DNA of 64,000 nt from HIMB11 sp965657135 (GCA_965657135.1 CBFHNF010000006.1:62001-126000), one strand, 5' to 3'; numbered from the stretch's first letter, positions 42,503 to 52,592 are shown. Numbers and translations: made by a program. Notes: generated from the letters alone by a model not told the origin.

Positions 42503-43789
42503 ATGCGTTTTATGTCTTTGATCACAGCTGCAGTTGTGGTTGCTATCTTGTATTTAATTGTCTTTGAGCGCGACGCGGTTCGCCAAGTCGCCGGCGGTGC
42601 ATCACCTACCGTTTTATGGAATGCATCAAAAGAAACTCCATTGGTCGACGATGGGGCCATTCAAGAGGAACTGGCAGACGCAGAAGAGAGTGTCGAAAAC
42701 GCTTCAAACGAACAGCAACTGATAAAGGTAGTTGCGATCACATCCAATGCGCGCGAAATCGACAGCGCCGTGATTTTGCGTGGTCAAACCGAGGCGGCAC
42801 GTAGTGTCGTATTACGCTCGGAAACATCAGGGTTGGTGACAAACGAACCATTGCGCAAAGGCTACGTTGTCGAGGCGGGTGAAACGCTTTGTGTATTAGA
42901 TCCCGGAACACGAGAAGCGAATTTGGCAGATGCGATTGCGCGACTAAAAGAGGCTGAAGCGCGTGTTCCAGAAACCAAAGCCCGTCAGGACGAGGCAAAA
43001 GCACGCCTAGACGAGGCAAAAATCAATTACAACGCAGCGGACAAATTGGCGCAAGGTGGGTTTGCATCCGAAACACGCGTTGCGTCAACGCAGGCATCTG
43101 TGCGTTCGGCCGAAGCCAGCGTCGAAAGCGCCAAGGCAGGGATTGATGCAACGCTTTCGCGCATTCAATCCGCCGAAGCCGCAGTCGCAGCCGCCCAAAA
43201 AGAAATCGATCGTCTAACAATCAAAGCGACTTTTAGTGGACTGCTAGAAAGCGACACTGCCGAAATTGGCAGTCTACTGCAGCCTGGATCAGCCTGCGCA
43301 ACAGTGATCCAATTAGATCCGATCAAGCTGGTTGGATTTGTGCCAGAAACCGAACGTGATCGCATTAACGTTGGCGCGCGCGCAGGTGCGCGTCTGCTAG
43401 ATGGAACAGAATTGACTGGAAACGTGACATTCCTGTCGCGATCGGCCGACAAATTAACCCGCACATTCCGTGTCGAATTGGAAATTCCAAACCCTGACAT
43501 GGCGATTGCAGATGGGCAAACGGCGGATCTATTGATCTCGTCAGATGGCAAAATGGCGCATCTGTTGCCACAGTCGTCGCTTACCTTAAATGACACTGGT
43601 GCATTGGGCGTGCGCACAATTGTCGAAAACAACACCACGAAGTTTGTCGAAATTAGCCTCTTGCGCGACACTCCGAGCGGGGTTTGGGTCTATGGCCTAG
43701 ACCCTGTGGTTGACGTAATTGTCGTGGGTCAGGAATATGTTGTCGACGGGATTGTTGTTGATCCGACCTATCGGGAGTTAGGCCAATGA
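42503..43789 (+). CDS. RND efflux periplasmic adaptor (HlyD/MFP family)
   Basis: A 428-residue adaptor that joins the inner-membrane RND pump to an outer-membrane channel. An N-terminal helix (about 4-22) anchors it. The lipoyl domain halves flank an alpha-hairpin rich in Ala/Glu (about 140-240, RLKEAEARVPETKARQDEAKARLDEAK), and the barrel contains FVPETERDRINVGARAGARLLDG. I chose ATG 42503 because GGAAGGAAG is upstream. It overlaps the pump gene by four bases. No outer-membrane factor gene is adjacent. Confidence 0.92.
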   Translation: MRFMSLITAAVVVAILYLIVFERDAVRQVAGGASPTVLWNASKETPLVDDGAIQEELADAEESVENASNEQQLIKVVAITSNAREIDSAVILRGQTEAARSVVLRSETSGLVTNEPLRKGYVVEAGETLCVLDPGTREANLADAIARLKEAEARVPETKARQDEAKARLDEAKINYNAADKLAQGGFASETRVASTQASVRSAEASVESAKAGIDATLSRIQSAEAAVAAAQKEIDRLTIKATFSGLLESDTAEIGSLLQPGSACATVIQLDPIKLVGFVPETERDRINVGARAGARLLDGTELTGNVTFLSRSADKLTRTFRVELEIPNPDMAIADGQTADLLISSDGKMAHLLPQSSLTLNDTGALGVRTIVENNTTKFVEISLLRDTPSGVWVYGLDPVVDVIVVGQEYVVDGIVVDPTYRELGQ

Positions 43790-46700
43790 CAGGATTAATC
43801 GATTGGGCATCTGAGCGTGCGCGCATGGTCATTGCGCTGATTGTTGTTTCGTTAGCAGCAGGTATTTTTAGTTACACTGGACTGCCCAAAGAGGGTGAAC
43901 CAGACATTGAAATCCCAGCGTTGTTCATTTCTGTCCCCTTCCCCGGCATTTCTGCTGGGGACAGTGAAACGCTGTTGGTGCGTCCGATGGAAACAGAATT
44001 GGGTGACATTGACGGCCTTAAGAAAATGACCGCAACTGCATCTGAAAATTATGCAGGCGTCGCTCTGGAATTTGAATTTGGGTGGGACAAAACCAAAACC
44101 ATGGCGGATGTGCGCGATGCCATGAATGCGGCCGAGGCCAATTTCCCGAGCGGGGCGGAAAAATATTCTATCAATGAGATTAACTTTTCTGAATTTCCAA
44201 TCATCATTGTCAATCTAACTGGCCAAGTGCCTGAACGCACGATGACGAAAATCGCCAAAGATCTACAAGAAAAGATCGAAGGAATGGACGCGGTACTAGA
44301 GGCGGCAATTTCAGGACAGCGCGATGAAATGGTCGAAGTCACAATCGATCCGCTGCGACTTGAAAGTTATAACGTCACTGCGGGCGAATTAATCAATGTT
44401 GTGCGTAACAATAACCAATTGATCGCCGCAGGCGAAGTGGACAGCGCACAGGGCACGTTTGCTGTGAAAATCCCCTCCAGTTTTGATGAGGTGCGGGATA
44501 TATACGACCTTCCTGTCAAAACAAACGGGGATCGGGTGATAACCTTGGGCGATTTGGCTGAAATAAAGCTGACGTTCGAAGACCGTGACGGGACCGCGCG
44601 CTTTAACGGAGAGACAACCGTCGCACTGCAGGTGGTTAAGCGCAAAGGTTTCAATTTGATTGATACCGCAACAGCCGTGCGCGAAATGGTAGAAGACGAA
44701 GTGAACAATTGGCCCCAAGATCTGCGCGCCGCGGTGCATATGGGCACCTCCAATGACCAAAGCCGCGTTGTGGACTCAATGGTTAGCCAGCTAGAAGGGT
44801 CAGTTTTGACCGCGATTGCGCTGGTTATGATTGTTGTTTTGACATCGCTTGGAACGCGTGCGGCGCTTTTGGTGGGCTTTTCTATCCCGACCTCGTTCTT
44901 GTTATGTTTTGTTCTGCTGGGTGTTATGGGTATCACCATTTCCAACATCGTAATGTTTGGTTTGATCCTCGCCGTTGGAATGTTGGTGGATGGGGCAATT
45001 GTTGTTGTCGAATACGCCGACAAACGCATCCAAGAGGGCAGCGGCCCAATGTCGGCCTATGTTGAGGCGGCCAAACGCATGTTCTGGCCAATCGTTAGCT
45101 CAACGGCAACCACGCTTTGTGCGTTTTTACCCATGTTGTTCTGGCCCGGTGTGCCCGGACAATTCATGGGAATGTTACCTGTAACGCTAATCTTTGTTCT
45201 AAGTGCATCTTTGGTGGTTGCATTGGTCTTTTTGCCAATAATGGGCGGTGTGTCCGGCCGCGTTTCGCGGGTATTTGAAACGGGATCTAATTCGCTGCGT
45301 GCCTCATTGCCATGGGTCGTGCGCGCGGCATTGGTGCCAGTTGCGATATACGGGCTTTTTGTAGCCACAATGCAGGCGCTGAACCCTGGCTATTTATTTG
45401 ATCTGGACAGATCAACGAGCATAATGGCAGCGGTACCTGGCATTGCCATGTTCCTTGTGGCCGCCGCATTTGCATCGATGGCACTTGGGGCTGCCAAAAT
45501 TGAGCGTCCTGCCAAACGCGTCACCTATGGGTATCGCCGCACATTTTTTGGATGGTTTATCAAATTGATTGCGGGCAACCCGATCATGCCATTGGTGAGC
45601 ATCGCAGGCGTAATTGGATTTGCCATGGCGGTCTTTGGTTATTTTGGCGAAAATAACCGGGGGGTTGAATTCTTTGTTGAATCTGAACCTGAACAGGCGA
45701 TAGTTTACGTAAAAGCGCGTGGAAACCTGTCTCTTAATGAGAAGGACGAATTGGTCCGTCAGGCCGAGGAAATCGTACTGAAACATCCAGGAATATCCTC
45801 TGTCTTCGCTTTTGCAGGTGCGGGGGGATTGAACCAAAACACTGCAGGTGCCAGCGCCCCCAAAGATACAATCGGACAAATACAATTGGAAACGATCCCG
45901 TGGGAAGATCGCAAAGATCGCCCCGATTTGGATGGCGATATCGTAATCGAAGAATTGGCGACCGCCTTGCAGGACATTCCAGGTATCCAAATCGAAGTTT
46001 TGGAATTAGGCCGTGGTCCTGCCACCGCAAAACCTGTTCACCTGCGCCTAAAGGGTGACAATTGGGATGAACTGTTGGCCACTACCGCGGATATGCGGGC
46101 CCTGTTTGATGACACTGATGCGCTCACTCAGATCGAAGACACACGCCCCCTCCCCGGCATCGATTGGCAGATTGACGTTGATGTGCAAAAGGCGGGCCGC
46201 TACGGCGCCGATGTGGCGACTGTAGGGGCCATGGTCCAATTGGTGACACGCGGTATTTTACTGGATACAATGCGTGTGGACAGCAGCGATGAAGAAGTTG
46301 AAATACGCGTTCGCATGCCCGAGGAATATCGCCTGCTCAGCACGCTGGACACCCTAAAGGTGCGCACAAGCGACGGGTTGGTTCCACTTTCAAACTTTAT
46401 CACACGCAAGCCCGTTGAAAAACTCGCCGAAATCAATCGCATCGACAAAAAGCGCTATTTTGATATCAAGGCCGGCGTTGCATCCGATATGACACGCACC
46501 GTGATTGATGAAAACGGCGAAGAAAACGAAGTCATCATCAATGCAAACGAACGTATCGAATATCTGACCAAACAGATCAACGCAATGACATTGCCTGCAG
46601 GAATATCGTGGGAATGGACGGGCGATCAGGACGAACAAAACGAAAGCCAAGCCTTCTTAATGAGCGCATTTTCCGCTGCACTTGCCTTGATGTTCATCAT

Positions 46701-47358
46701 CCTGCTTGCGCAGTTTAACAGTTTCTATAACTCATTCGTGGTTTTGATTGCTGTGGTTTTGTCCACTGTCGGCGTTCTGATTGGGATGTTGGTCATGCAA
46801 CAACCCTTTTCTGTTATCATGACAGGGACGGGGATTGTCGCACTAGCGGGGATCGTTGTGAACAACAACATCGTTTTGATCGATACCTACCAAGAGTTCA
46901 GCAAAACAATGCCACGGATCGAGGCGATCATTCGCACAGCAGAACAGCGCATTCGCCCCGTGTTACTGACCACCATTACAACAATGGCTGGCCTTGCGCC
47001 GATGATGTTCGGGCTTAGTCTTGACTTCATCGGGGGCGGCTACTCCATCGACAGCCCGACGGCGTTGTGGTGGAAACAATTGGCCACCGCTGTGGTATTT
47101 GGCTTAGGGATTGCCACCATTTTGACGTTGGTCTTTACGCCCTCTCTTTTAGCTGCGCGTGTATGGATTGAAATCTATGCGATGTGGATTGGTCGCCTGC
47201 TTATCCGGCTCGGGGCATCCCGCCATGGCAAAGCCGCCAAGGATTGGTCCCTACGTCGTCAAGCACGCCGCCGTAAAACTACAGAAATCATCTGGGATGA
47301 AGGTGAAACCGCATCTGTAAAACCCGTGATCATGCCCCTGCCAGACGCGGCAGAGTGA
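43786..47358 (+). CDS. RND-superfamily efflux permease with extra membrane insert
   Basis: A 1190-residue proton-driven pump, longer than the usual 1020-1050. Porter and funnel domains are recognisable. The TM4 motif reads GMLVDGAIVVVEY, with one Asp where AcrB has two, and TM10 reads VVNNNIVLID, with Asn where AcrB has the relay Lys. About 100 extra residues at 505-610 include two added hydrophobic helices (RAALVPVAIYGLFVATM and IAMFLVAAAFASMAL). The C-terminus has a basic cytoplasmic tail. The substrate cannot be inferred. Coupled to the adaptor and followed by a terminator. Confidence 0.92.
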   Translation: MTGLIDWASERARMVIALIVVSLAAGIFSYTGLPKEGEPDIEIPALFISVPFPGISAGDSETLLVRPMETELGDIDGLKKMTATASENYAGVALEFEFGWDKTKTMADVRDAMNAAEANFPSGAEKYSINEINFSEFPIIIVNLTGQVPERTMTKIAKDLQEKIEGMDAVLEAAISGQRDEMVEVTIDPLRLESYNVTAGELINVVRNNNQLIAAGEVDSAQGTFAVKIPSSFDEVRDIYDLPVKTNGDRVITLGDLAEIKLTFEDRDGTARFNGETTVALQVVKRKGFNLIDTATAVREMVEDEVNNWPQDLRAAVHMGTSNDQSRVVDSMVSQLEGSVLTAIALVMIVVLTSLGTRAALLVGFSIPTSFLLCFVLLGVMGITISNIVMFGLILAVGMLVDGAIVVVEYADKRIQEGSGPMSAYVEAAKRMFWPIVSSTATTLCAFLPMLFWPGVPGQFMGMLPVTLIFVLSASLVVALVFLPIMGGVSGRVSRVFETGSNSLRASLPWVVRAALVPVAIYGLFVATMQALNPGYLFDLDRSTSIMAAVPGIAMFLVAAAFASMALGAAKIERPAKRVTYGYRRTFFGWFIKLIAGNPIMPLVSIAGVIGFAMAVFGYFGENNRGVEFFVESEPEQAIVYVKARGNLSLNEKDELVRQAEEIVLKHPGISSVFAFAGAGGLNQNTAGASAPKDTIGQIQLETIPWEDRKDRPDLDGDIVIEELATALQDIPGIQIEVLELGRGPATAKPVHLRLKGDNWDELLATTADMRALFDDTDALTQIEDTRPLPGIDWQIDVDVQKAGRYGADVATVGAMVQLVTRGILLDTMRVDSSDEEVEIRVRMPEEYRLLSTLDTLKVRTSDGLVPLSNFITRKPVEKLAEINRIDKKRYFDIKAGVASDMTRTVIDENGEENEVIINANERIEYLTKQINAMTLPAGISWEWTGDQDEQNESQAFLMSAFSAALALMFIILLAQFNSFYNSFVVLIAVVLSTVGVLIGMLVMQQPFSVIMTGTGIVALAGIVVNNNIVLIDTYQEFSKTMPRIEAIIRTAEQRIRPVLLTTITTMAGLAPMMFGLSLDFIGGGYSIDSPTALWWKQLATAVVFGLGIATILTLVFTPSLLAARVWIEIYAMWIGRLLIRLGASRHGKAAKDWSLRRQARRRKTTEIIWDEGETASVKPVIMPLPDAAE

Positions 47359-47397
47359 TCACGGATTGGCACCAGCCATAAAATACATCCGATATAG

Positions 47398-47429
47398 AAA
47401 AAGCGGCGGCTCACAGACCGCCGCTTTTT
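47398..47429. terminator. Bidirectional intrinsic terminator after RND operon
   Basis: A perfect 12-bp stem AAAAAGCGGCGG/CCGCCGCTTTTT with an eight-base loop has U-tracts in both directions. It ends the RND operon and the convergent ABC transporter gene. Confidence 0.92.
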
Positions 47430-47482
47430 CGTTTGAATATGGGTAACCTTGATGGGTTTGTACAAACAAGGCTGAGTGAGAT

Positions 47483-49327
47483 CTACTCTTCTCCAGATTG
47501 CTGCATCGACCATAACGCGTAATATCGTCCGTTACGCGCCAGTAGATCGTCATGTTTGCCCTCTTCTACGACCTGTCCTTTTTCCAAAACGACAATCCGA
47601 TCTGCGTCGGCAATGGTGGACAGACGGTGTGCAATCGTTATCACGGTGCGCCCCTCACCCGCGCGCGCCAGCGCATCTTGGATTTCATGTTCTGTTTCTG
47701 TATCCAGCGCCGAGGTCGCCTCATCCAGCAAAAGGATCGGTGGGTTTTTCAACAAGGTGCGCGCAATGCCGACGCGCTGTTTTTCGCCACCCGATAGCTT
47801 TAGACCACGTTCACCCACCTGTGTTTGATACCCTTCGGGCAACGACACGATGAAATCATGGATTTGCGCGTCCTTGGCAGCTTGTTCTACATCTTGGCGC
47901 GTGGCGTGATCACGCCCGTATGCAATGTTGTAGTAGATCGTGTCGTTGAACAGAACTGTATCCTGCGGGACAACACCAATGGCACGATGTAAGCTGGTTT
48001 GAGTGATATCGCGCACATCCTGTCCATCGATGCTTAGGGCCCCATCACCCACATCATAAAAACGGAATAATAAACGACCAATGGTTGATTTACCCGACCC
48101 TGAAGGGCCAACAATCGCAATTGTTTGGCCTGCGGGAATATCGATATCGACTCCTTGCAAAATTGGGCGCGCGAGATCATAGCCGAATTGAACATTCTTG
48201 AGGCGGACATGACCACCCGAAACCAACAAATCCTTGGCATCAGGGGCATCGTTGATCTCGGCTGGTTGATCAAGCAAATCAAACATGTCACCCATATCAA
48301 CAAGGCTTTGACGAATTTCGCGGTAAACTGTGCCAAGAAAATTCAATGGCATTGTGATCTGGATCATGTAGGCATTCACAATCACGAAATCCCCGACACT
48401 CATATCGCCAGCCTGAACTGCGTTTGCGGCCATAACAAGAACTGCTATCAAACCCAATGTAATGATCAGCGATTGTCCAAAATTCAAAAAGGCCAAGGAA
48501 TAGCTGGTTTTCAATGCCGCTTCTTCGTATCCGCGCATTGCGCCATCGTAACGCTCTGCCTCGCGCTGTTCTGCGCTGAAATATTTGACGGTTTCAAAAT
48601 TCAGCAAACTATCAATTGCCTTTTGATTGGCGTCTGTATCCTGTTCATTCATCTTGCGGCGCAATTTCACCCGCCACTCTGTTACTGCAAACGTGAACCA
48701 GACATAGACCCCGATGGTGATAAAGATGGTGACCATATATTCAGGGCCAAAGACAAACAACATAACCGTCGCAATGCCCAACAATTCCAAAGCAAGCGGT
48801 CCCATAGAAAACAACAAAAACCGCAATAAAAATTCGACACCCTTTACCCCGCGTTCCACGATGCGGCTAAGTCCACCTGTTTTCCGGGTGATGTGGTAGC
48901 GCATGGATAGGCGGTGGATATGCACAAATGTTTCCAGTGCCAAACGCCGCAACGCGCGCTGTCCGACCACGGCAAAAACAACATCACGCAATTGTTCAAA
49001 GCCGCGCAACATTATACGCGCACCCCCATAGGCCACGATCAGACCGATCGCCCCCAACGCAAACAGCGGCATGCCCCCATCAGATAGGGCATCAACCGCC
49101 CCGCCATAAAGAAAAGGGGAATAAATCGATAATACCTTGGATAAGATCAAAAACATCAATGATGCCATCACGCGCACACGGATATCAAATCGATCCGCGG
49201 GCCAAAGATAGGGTGTTACGCGCATAATCGTGCGCATACCTGAACGGCGTTCATCTGCGGCGGATTTATCGTCGGGTGCGGGTTGGTTTGGTTGCTGCAT
49301 CGCTGCAGACTCGGCTTTGGCGGACAT
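47483..49327 (-). CDS. Atm1-type ABC exporter (fused membrane and ATPase domains)
   Basis: A 614-residue half-transporter. Six hydrophobic helices cover about 50-345, followed by an ABC ATPase with Walker A GPSGSGKST (about 410-418), signature LSGGEKQRVGIARTLL, Walker B PILLLDEATSALD and switch His in ITIAHRLST. The membrane part (ETFVHIHRLSMRYHITRKTGGLSRIVERG) matches the ABCB7/Atm1 branch, which exports glutathione-linked sulfur or metal compounds. GAGG precedes ATG 49327. It is a single gene convergent with the RND operon. Confidence 0.9.
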   Translation of the reverse strand: MSAKAESAAMQQPNQPAPDDKSAADERRSGMRTIMRVTPYLWPADRFDIRVRVMASLMFLILSKVLSIYSPFLYGGAVDALSDGGMPLFALGAIGLIVAYGGARIMLRGFEQLRDVVFAVVGQRALRRLALETFVHIHRLSMRYHITRKTGGLSRIVERGVKGVEFLLRFLLFSMGPLALELLGIATVMLFVFGPEYMVTIFITIGVYVWFTFAVTEWRVKLRRKMNEQDTDANQKAIDSLLNFETVKYFSAEQREAERYDGAMRGYEEAALKTSYSLAFLNFGQSLIITLGLIAVLVMAANAVQAGDMSVGDFVIVNAYMIQITMPLNFLGTVYREIRQSLVDMGDMFDLLDQPAEINDAPDAKDLLVSGGHVRLKNVQFGYDLARPILQGVDIDIPAGQTIAIVGPSGSGKSTIGRLLFRFYDVGDGALSIDGQDVRDITQTSLHRAIGVVPQDTVLFNDTIYYNIAYGRDHATRQDVEQAAKDAQIHDFIVSLPEGYQTQVGERGLKLSGGEKQRVGIARTLLKNPPILLLDEATSALDTETEHEIQDALARAGEGRTVITIAHRLSTIADADRIVVLEKGQVVEEGKHDDLLARNGRYYALWSMQQSGEE

Positions 49328-49359
49328 GAGACCTCTTTCTAACGGTAAGCCTCAGTTAA

Positions 49360-49393
49360 CCCTCGCGGCGCCGAACTTCCAGTGCCGCGAGGG
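49360..49393. terminator. Long-loop hairpin between the LysM gene and the ABC exporter gene
   Basis: A perfect 10-bp inverted repeat CCCTCGCGGC/GCCGCGAGGG with a 14-base loop lies just past the LysM-protein stop. The T-run (ATTTTT) is on the plus-strand side, which is not the direction of the flanking minus-strand genes, so it is a weak terminator or an mRNA 3'-end stabiliser for the LysM gene. Confidence 0.45.
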
Positions 49394-49403
49394 ATTTTTC
49401 GCA

Positions 49404-51095
49404 TTATTCGTCTTCAGGTGCATCATCTGGCAAACTAAAGATCTGGCCTGGATAAATCAGATCAGGGTCACGGATTTTATCCCGATTGGCCTCGAATACT
49501 TGAACATATAGGATACCACGCCCATAGCGCTTGCGTGAAATTCCCCACAATGTATTCCCAGGCTGAACAGTTACTACGTTGATGCGTGCAGGGCTTTCTG
49601 CTGCTGAAAGTTGTTCCTGCAATTTTGAACGTGCCTCGCGTTTAAACGGAGTTTCCATACGCGCCAAAACCTTGGATCCATCAGCGTTCAACTGATCAAT
49701 GCGCAATGTGTAAACACCCGGTTCGATTGCGGTTGCGTCATAACTCCACGCCCCCAGCGCATCTGTTACGGTTTCGCCAATAACTGCGTTGTTCAGATAA
49801 AGCCGGACAACGCCATTTGGCACCCCGCGCCCCGCCAGCGTTAAACCGCCCTCATCATCATAACTGATTGTATCGAGGAAGATTTCCGGATTTTCTGCGC
49901 TTACAGCTGCTTTGGATACAATCTTAACACCCGACACATCCGCAATCATCACAGTTGGTGTTTCTTCTTGCTGTGCAGACGCGTCTTGAACGGGTTGTTC
50001 AGGGGATGATGCGATTTCTATCGCGGCTGTTTCAGAAATTTCACCGACGGGGTCTTGGGTGACCACTTCTGTTTTCTGAACGATGTTTTCTACCTTGTCT
50101 GCAACAGCAGCTTCAGAGGAGTCGGCAACGGTCGCTGCGTTTTCAAGAACCTCTTGTACCTCTACCACCTGTTCGGCCAATGCTGTTGTCATTGACGATG
50201 AGGTTTCTTCTGGCAAAACGGCAGTTGCTGTCTGTTCTGTTGTGTCGGGGGCTTTGACCACCTCTGCTGGCACGTCTGCCTTCGCAGTTTCAACAAGCTC
50301 TTCGGCCGTTTCATCCACATTCTTCGTGCTGACGCGCGCGACAGTATCCGCTTCTGCTTCTTGTGCAGTGTTTACTGTTTCACTAGGTTGCGCAGATGCG
50401 ATTTCCGCTTCTTCACTTTCCTCAGCAACCTCTTCACTGACATCTAAGCTTGGCTCTGACACAGGTTGTGGTTTGGGTGCTGGTTGTGGCTCTTGTTCGG
50501 GCGCCTCGTCTGCAACAGTAACGGCGATAGGGGCCTGAATCTGACCCGGTGCAACGATTACCTCTTGTTCTGAATAAATATAGTTGTTCCCATCTACACG
50601 GCGCAGCGAAATAATGCGTGGCTGATCACTGGGTTCAATATCAAAGAATAGAACAAAGTTTTCGTCCGCCCCGATTTCACCACTGGCCGCCACAACATCA
50701 TCAACCAATGCCTCGATCGTCGCCTTTGCGGTTCCCTGTCCGGCCAGCAACACTTCGCCTGATGGATCAACACGTGCTACTTCGATGAACGGGCGACGCA
50801 CGACGGGCTCATTGGTCACTTCTGGAGTTGGCTCAACTTCGGCTTCTGCCTCTTGAATATCCGCTTCTAAGGGTGCTTCAGGCTCAGCCCGTTCTTCTTG
50901 AACGGGCGCAACAGGCGCGGCTTCCTCGGCTTTCAAAATGGGGGTGGTTACGCGTTCAGGGTTCGCGGGTGCGGTTTGCACGACCTCTGTCACTTCTTGT
51001 GAGGTTGTCCCCTGCCCCGACATCCAAATATAGACGCCAATACCTGCCGCCAACACCACGGCAATCACTGCCCATAGGCCCTGTGATTGTTTCAT
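49404..51095 (-). CDS. LysM peptidoglycan-binding protein with Ig-like modules and long acidic linker
   Basis: A 563-residue envelope protein. An N-terminal helix (about 7-26) anchors it. Two Ig-like modules, one with EVLLAGQGTAKATIEALVDD (about 110-190) and one with LTLAGRGVPNGVVRLYLNN (about 410-490), are separated by an acidic, Ala/Glu/Val-rich, probably disordered stretch of about 200 residues. A C-terminal LysM domain (about 510-557, VTVQPGNTLWGISRKRYGRGILYVQVFEAN) binds peptidoglycan. The role is probably structural or in wall remodelling. No enzymatic domain is seen. Confidence 0.85.
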   Translation of the reverse strand: MKQSQGLWAVIAVVLAAGIGVYIWMSGQGTTSQEVTEVVQTAPANPERVTTPILKAEEAAPVAPVQEERAEPEAPLEADIQEAEAEVEPTPEVTNEPVVRRPFIEVARVDPSGEVLLAGQGTAKATIEALVDDVVAASGEIGADENFVLFFDIEPSDQPRIISLRRVDGNNYIYSEQEVIVAPGQIQAPIAVTVADEAPEQEPQPAPKPQPVSEPSLDVSEEVAEESEEAEIASAQPSETVNTAQEAEADTVARVSTKNVDETAEELVETAKADVPAEVVKAPDTTEQTATAVLPEETSSSMTTALAEQVVEVQEVLENAATVADSSEAAVADKVENIVQKTEVVTQDPVGEISETAAIEIASSPEQPVQDASAQQEETPTVMIADVSGVKIVSKAAVSAENPEIFLDTISYDDEGGLTLAGRGVPNGVVRLYLNNAVIGETVTDALGAWSYDATAIEPGVYTLRIDQLNADGSKVLARMETPFKREARSKLQEQLSAAESPARINVVTVQPGNTLWGISRKRYGRGILYVQVFEANRDKIRDPDLIYPGQIFSLPDDAPEDE

Positions 51096-51204
51096 GCCTT
51101 ATCCCCCATATGACCCTGTGGCCAATCTTTATTTCCAGTTGAGCGTCTATAGCAACCAAAGTACATAAGGTCAAAAGGAAGCTATCATGCCAAGGGGTTA
51201 GATC

Positions 51205-51753
51205 ATGGTATCACGATCAATTTGCGTTTATTGTGGATCGCGCGTCGGGGATCGCGCTTCATATGTGGATGAGGCCACCACTCTAGGTCAGGGCATTGCC
51301 AGCCGTGGCTGGCGATTGGTCTATGGTGCGGGGGACATTGGTTTGATGGGAACCGTTGCACGAGCAGCACAGAGTGCGAATGGTGAAACATTTGGGGTGA
51401 TCCCAACACACCTTATCAAAGCCGAAGTGGGAAAAACCGATCTTACGCGTTATGTCGTCACGGAAAACATGCATGAGCGCAAAAAGGTGATGTTCATGAA
51501 CGCTGATGCCATCGTCGTGATGCCAGGTGGTGCGGGATCAATGGACGAATTTTTTGAGGTCCTGACATGGGCGCAACTGGAATTGCATAACAAACCCATC
51601 GTTTTGATGAATGTCGAAGGGTACTGGGATCCGCTGATAGCGCTCATGGATCACATGATCGACAGCGGATTCGCCGATGCGTCGTTACGCGATTTATTCC
51701 ATGTCACACCAAACGCACCCGACACACTGGCCCATTTAACATCCGCAAAATAA
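51205..51753 (+). CDS. LOG-family protein (TIGR00730; cytokinin riboside 5'-monophosphate phosphoribohydrolase-like)
   Basis: A 182-residue Rossmann-like protein. The family signature PGGAGSMDEFFEVLTWAQLE (about 112-131) contains the nucleotide-hydrolysis site PGGxG...E, with Ser where most have Thr. YGAGDIGLMGTVA near the N-terminus forms the phosphate loop. LOG proteins remove the base from nucleoside monophosphates, and in bacteria many are annotated as AMP nucleosidases. AAGGGG lies before ATG 51205. It is divergent from the LysM gene and convergent with sodB. Confidence 0.9.
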   Translation: MVSRSICVYCGSRVGDRASYVDEATTLGQGIASRGWRLVYGAGDIGLMGTVARAAQSANGETFGVIPTHLIKAEVGKTDLTRYVVTENMHERKKVMFMNADAIVVMPGGAGSMDEFFEVLTWAQLELHNKPIVLMNVEGYWDPLIALMDHMIDSGFADASLRDLFHVTPNAPDTLAHLTSAK

Positions 51754-51791
51754 CGCAGGCACCCCTGAATTCGGGGTATCATTTGCCACAA

Positions 51792-51826
51792 AAAACCCGC
51801 CCATGCGATCGAAATAGGCGGGTTTT
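51792..51826. terminator. Bidirectional intrinsic terminator between LOG gene and sodB
   Basis: The stem AAAACCCGCC/GGCGGGTTTT has a 15-base loop, with A/T runs giving U-tracts in both directions. It lies between two convergent genes. Confidence 0.88.
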
Positions 51827-51850
51827 CGTAAATCGATCTTAGCGCGTGCC

Positions 51851-52450
51851 TTACATACGGCTAGCGACGTTTTCCCAGTTGACCAAGTTATCAAGGAAGT
51901 TCGTCAAATAGGCAGGGCGTTTGTTGCGGAAATCAATGTAGTATGAGTGTTCCCACACATCACAACCCAAAAGCGCTGTTTGACCAAAACACAATGGGTT
52001 CACGCCATTTTCAGTTTTCGTCACCTTTAGGCTTCCATCTGTATCTTTGACCAACCAGCACCAGCCAGAACCAAACTGACCCGCGCCTGCCGCTGAAAAG
52101 TCTGCTTTGAACTGATCAACTGAGCCAAAGCTTTCGACGATTGCCTTTTCCAATTCACCTGGCATGTCGCGCCCTGCCGGGCCCATCATTTCCCAGAACT
52201 GTACGTGGTTCCAGTGTTGTGACGCGTTGTTAAAGATACCGTTCTGAGCAACTGCGCCCGCCTGATATGTGCCTGTGATGATGTCCTCAACTGATTTGCC
52301 TTCCCACTCGGTGCCAGCAATCAATTTGTTGCCATTGTCGACATACGCCTTGTGGTGAAGATCATGGTGATACTCAAGCGTTTCTTGAGACATACCATGA
52401 CCTGCGAGTGCATCATGTGAATATGGGAGATCAGGAAGTTCAAAAGCCAT
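51851..52450 (-). CDS. sodB: Superoxide dismutase, Fe type
   Basis: A 199-residue cytosolic enzyme that dismutes superoxide. Metal ligands lie in LEYHHDLHHKAYV (His28), NNASQHWNHVQFW and CDVWEHSYYIDFRNKRPAYL. The second-sphere Gln is in the N-terminal half (SQHWNH), and the C-terminal position reads ENGVNPL without Gln, which is the Fe-type pattern rather than the Mn-type. I chose ATG 52450 because AAGGGGG lies upstream; the frame extends to 52537 without support. Confidence 0.95.
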   Translation of the reverse strand: MAFELPDLPYSHDALAGHGMSQETLEYHHDLHHKAYVDNGNKLIAGTEWEGKSVEDIITGTYQAGAVAQNGIFNNASQHWNHVQFWEMMGPAGRDMPGELEKAIVESFGSVDQFKADFSAAGAGQFGSGWCWLVKDTDGSLKVTKTENGVNPLCFGQTALLGCDVWEHSYYIDFRNKRPAYLTNFLDNLVNWENVASRM

Positions 52451-52592
52451 GTTGGGCCCCCTTTTAATGAAAGTGGTTTCTGACCTTACATGTTGCGTAA
52501 ATATCCGGATCGTCAAGTCCCCAAGCCCGATCAGCACAGAATTTTTTTAAAACCCGAAAGCCAAATACCAACAAAACAGTCAATTTTACGAA

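Noticed and set aside
44367..45029. 220-residue minus-strand frame opposite the RND pump gene
   Set aside because: Antisense of a clear RND coding region with Ser/Thr-rich composition typical of shadow frames.
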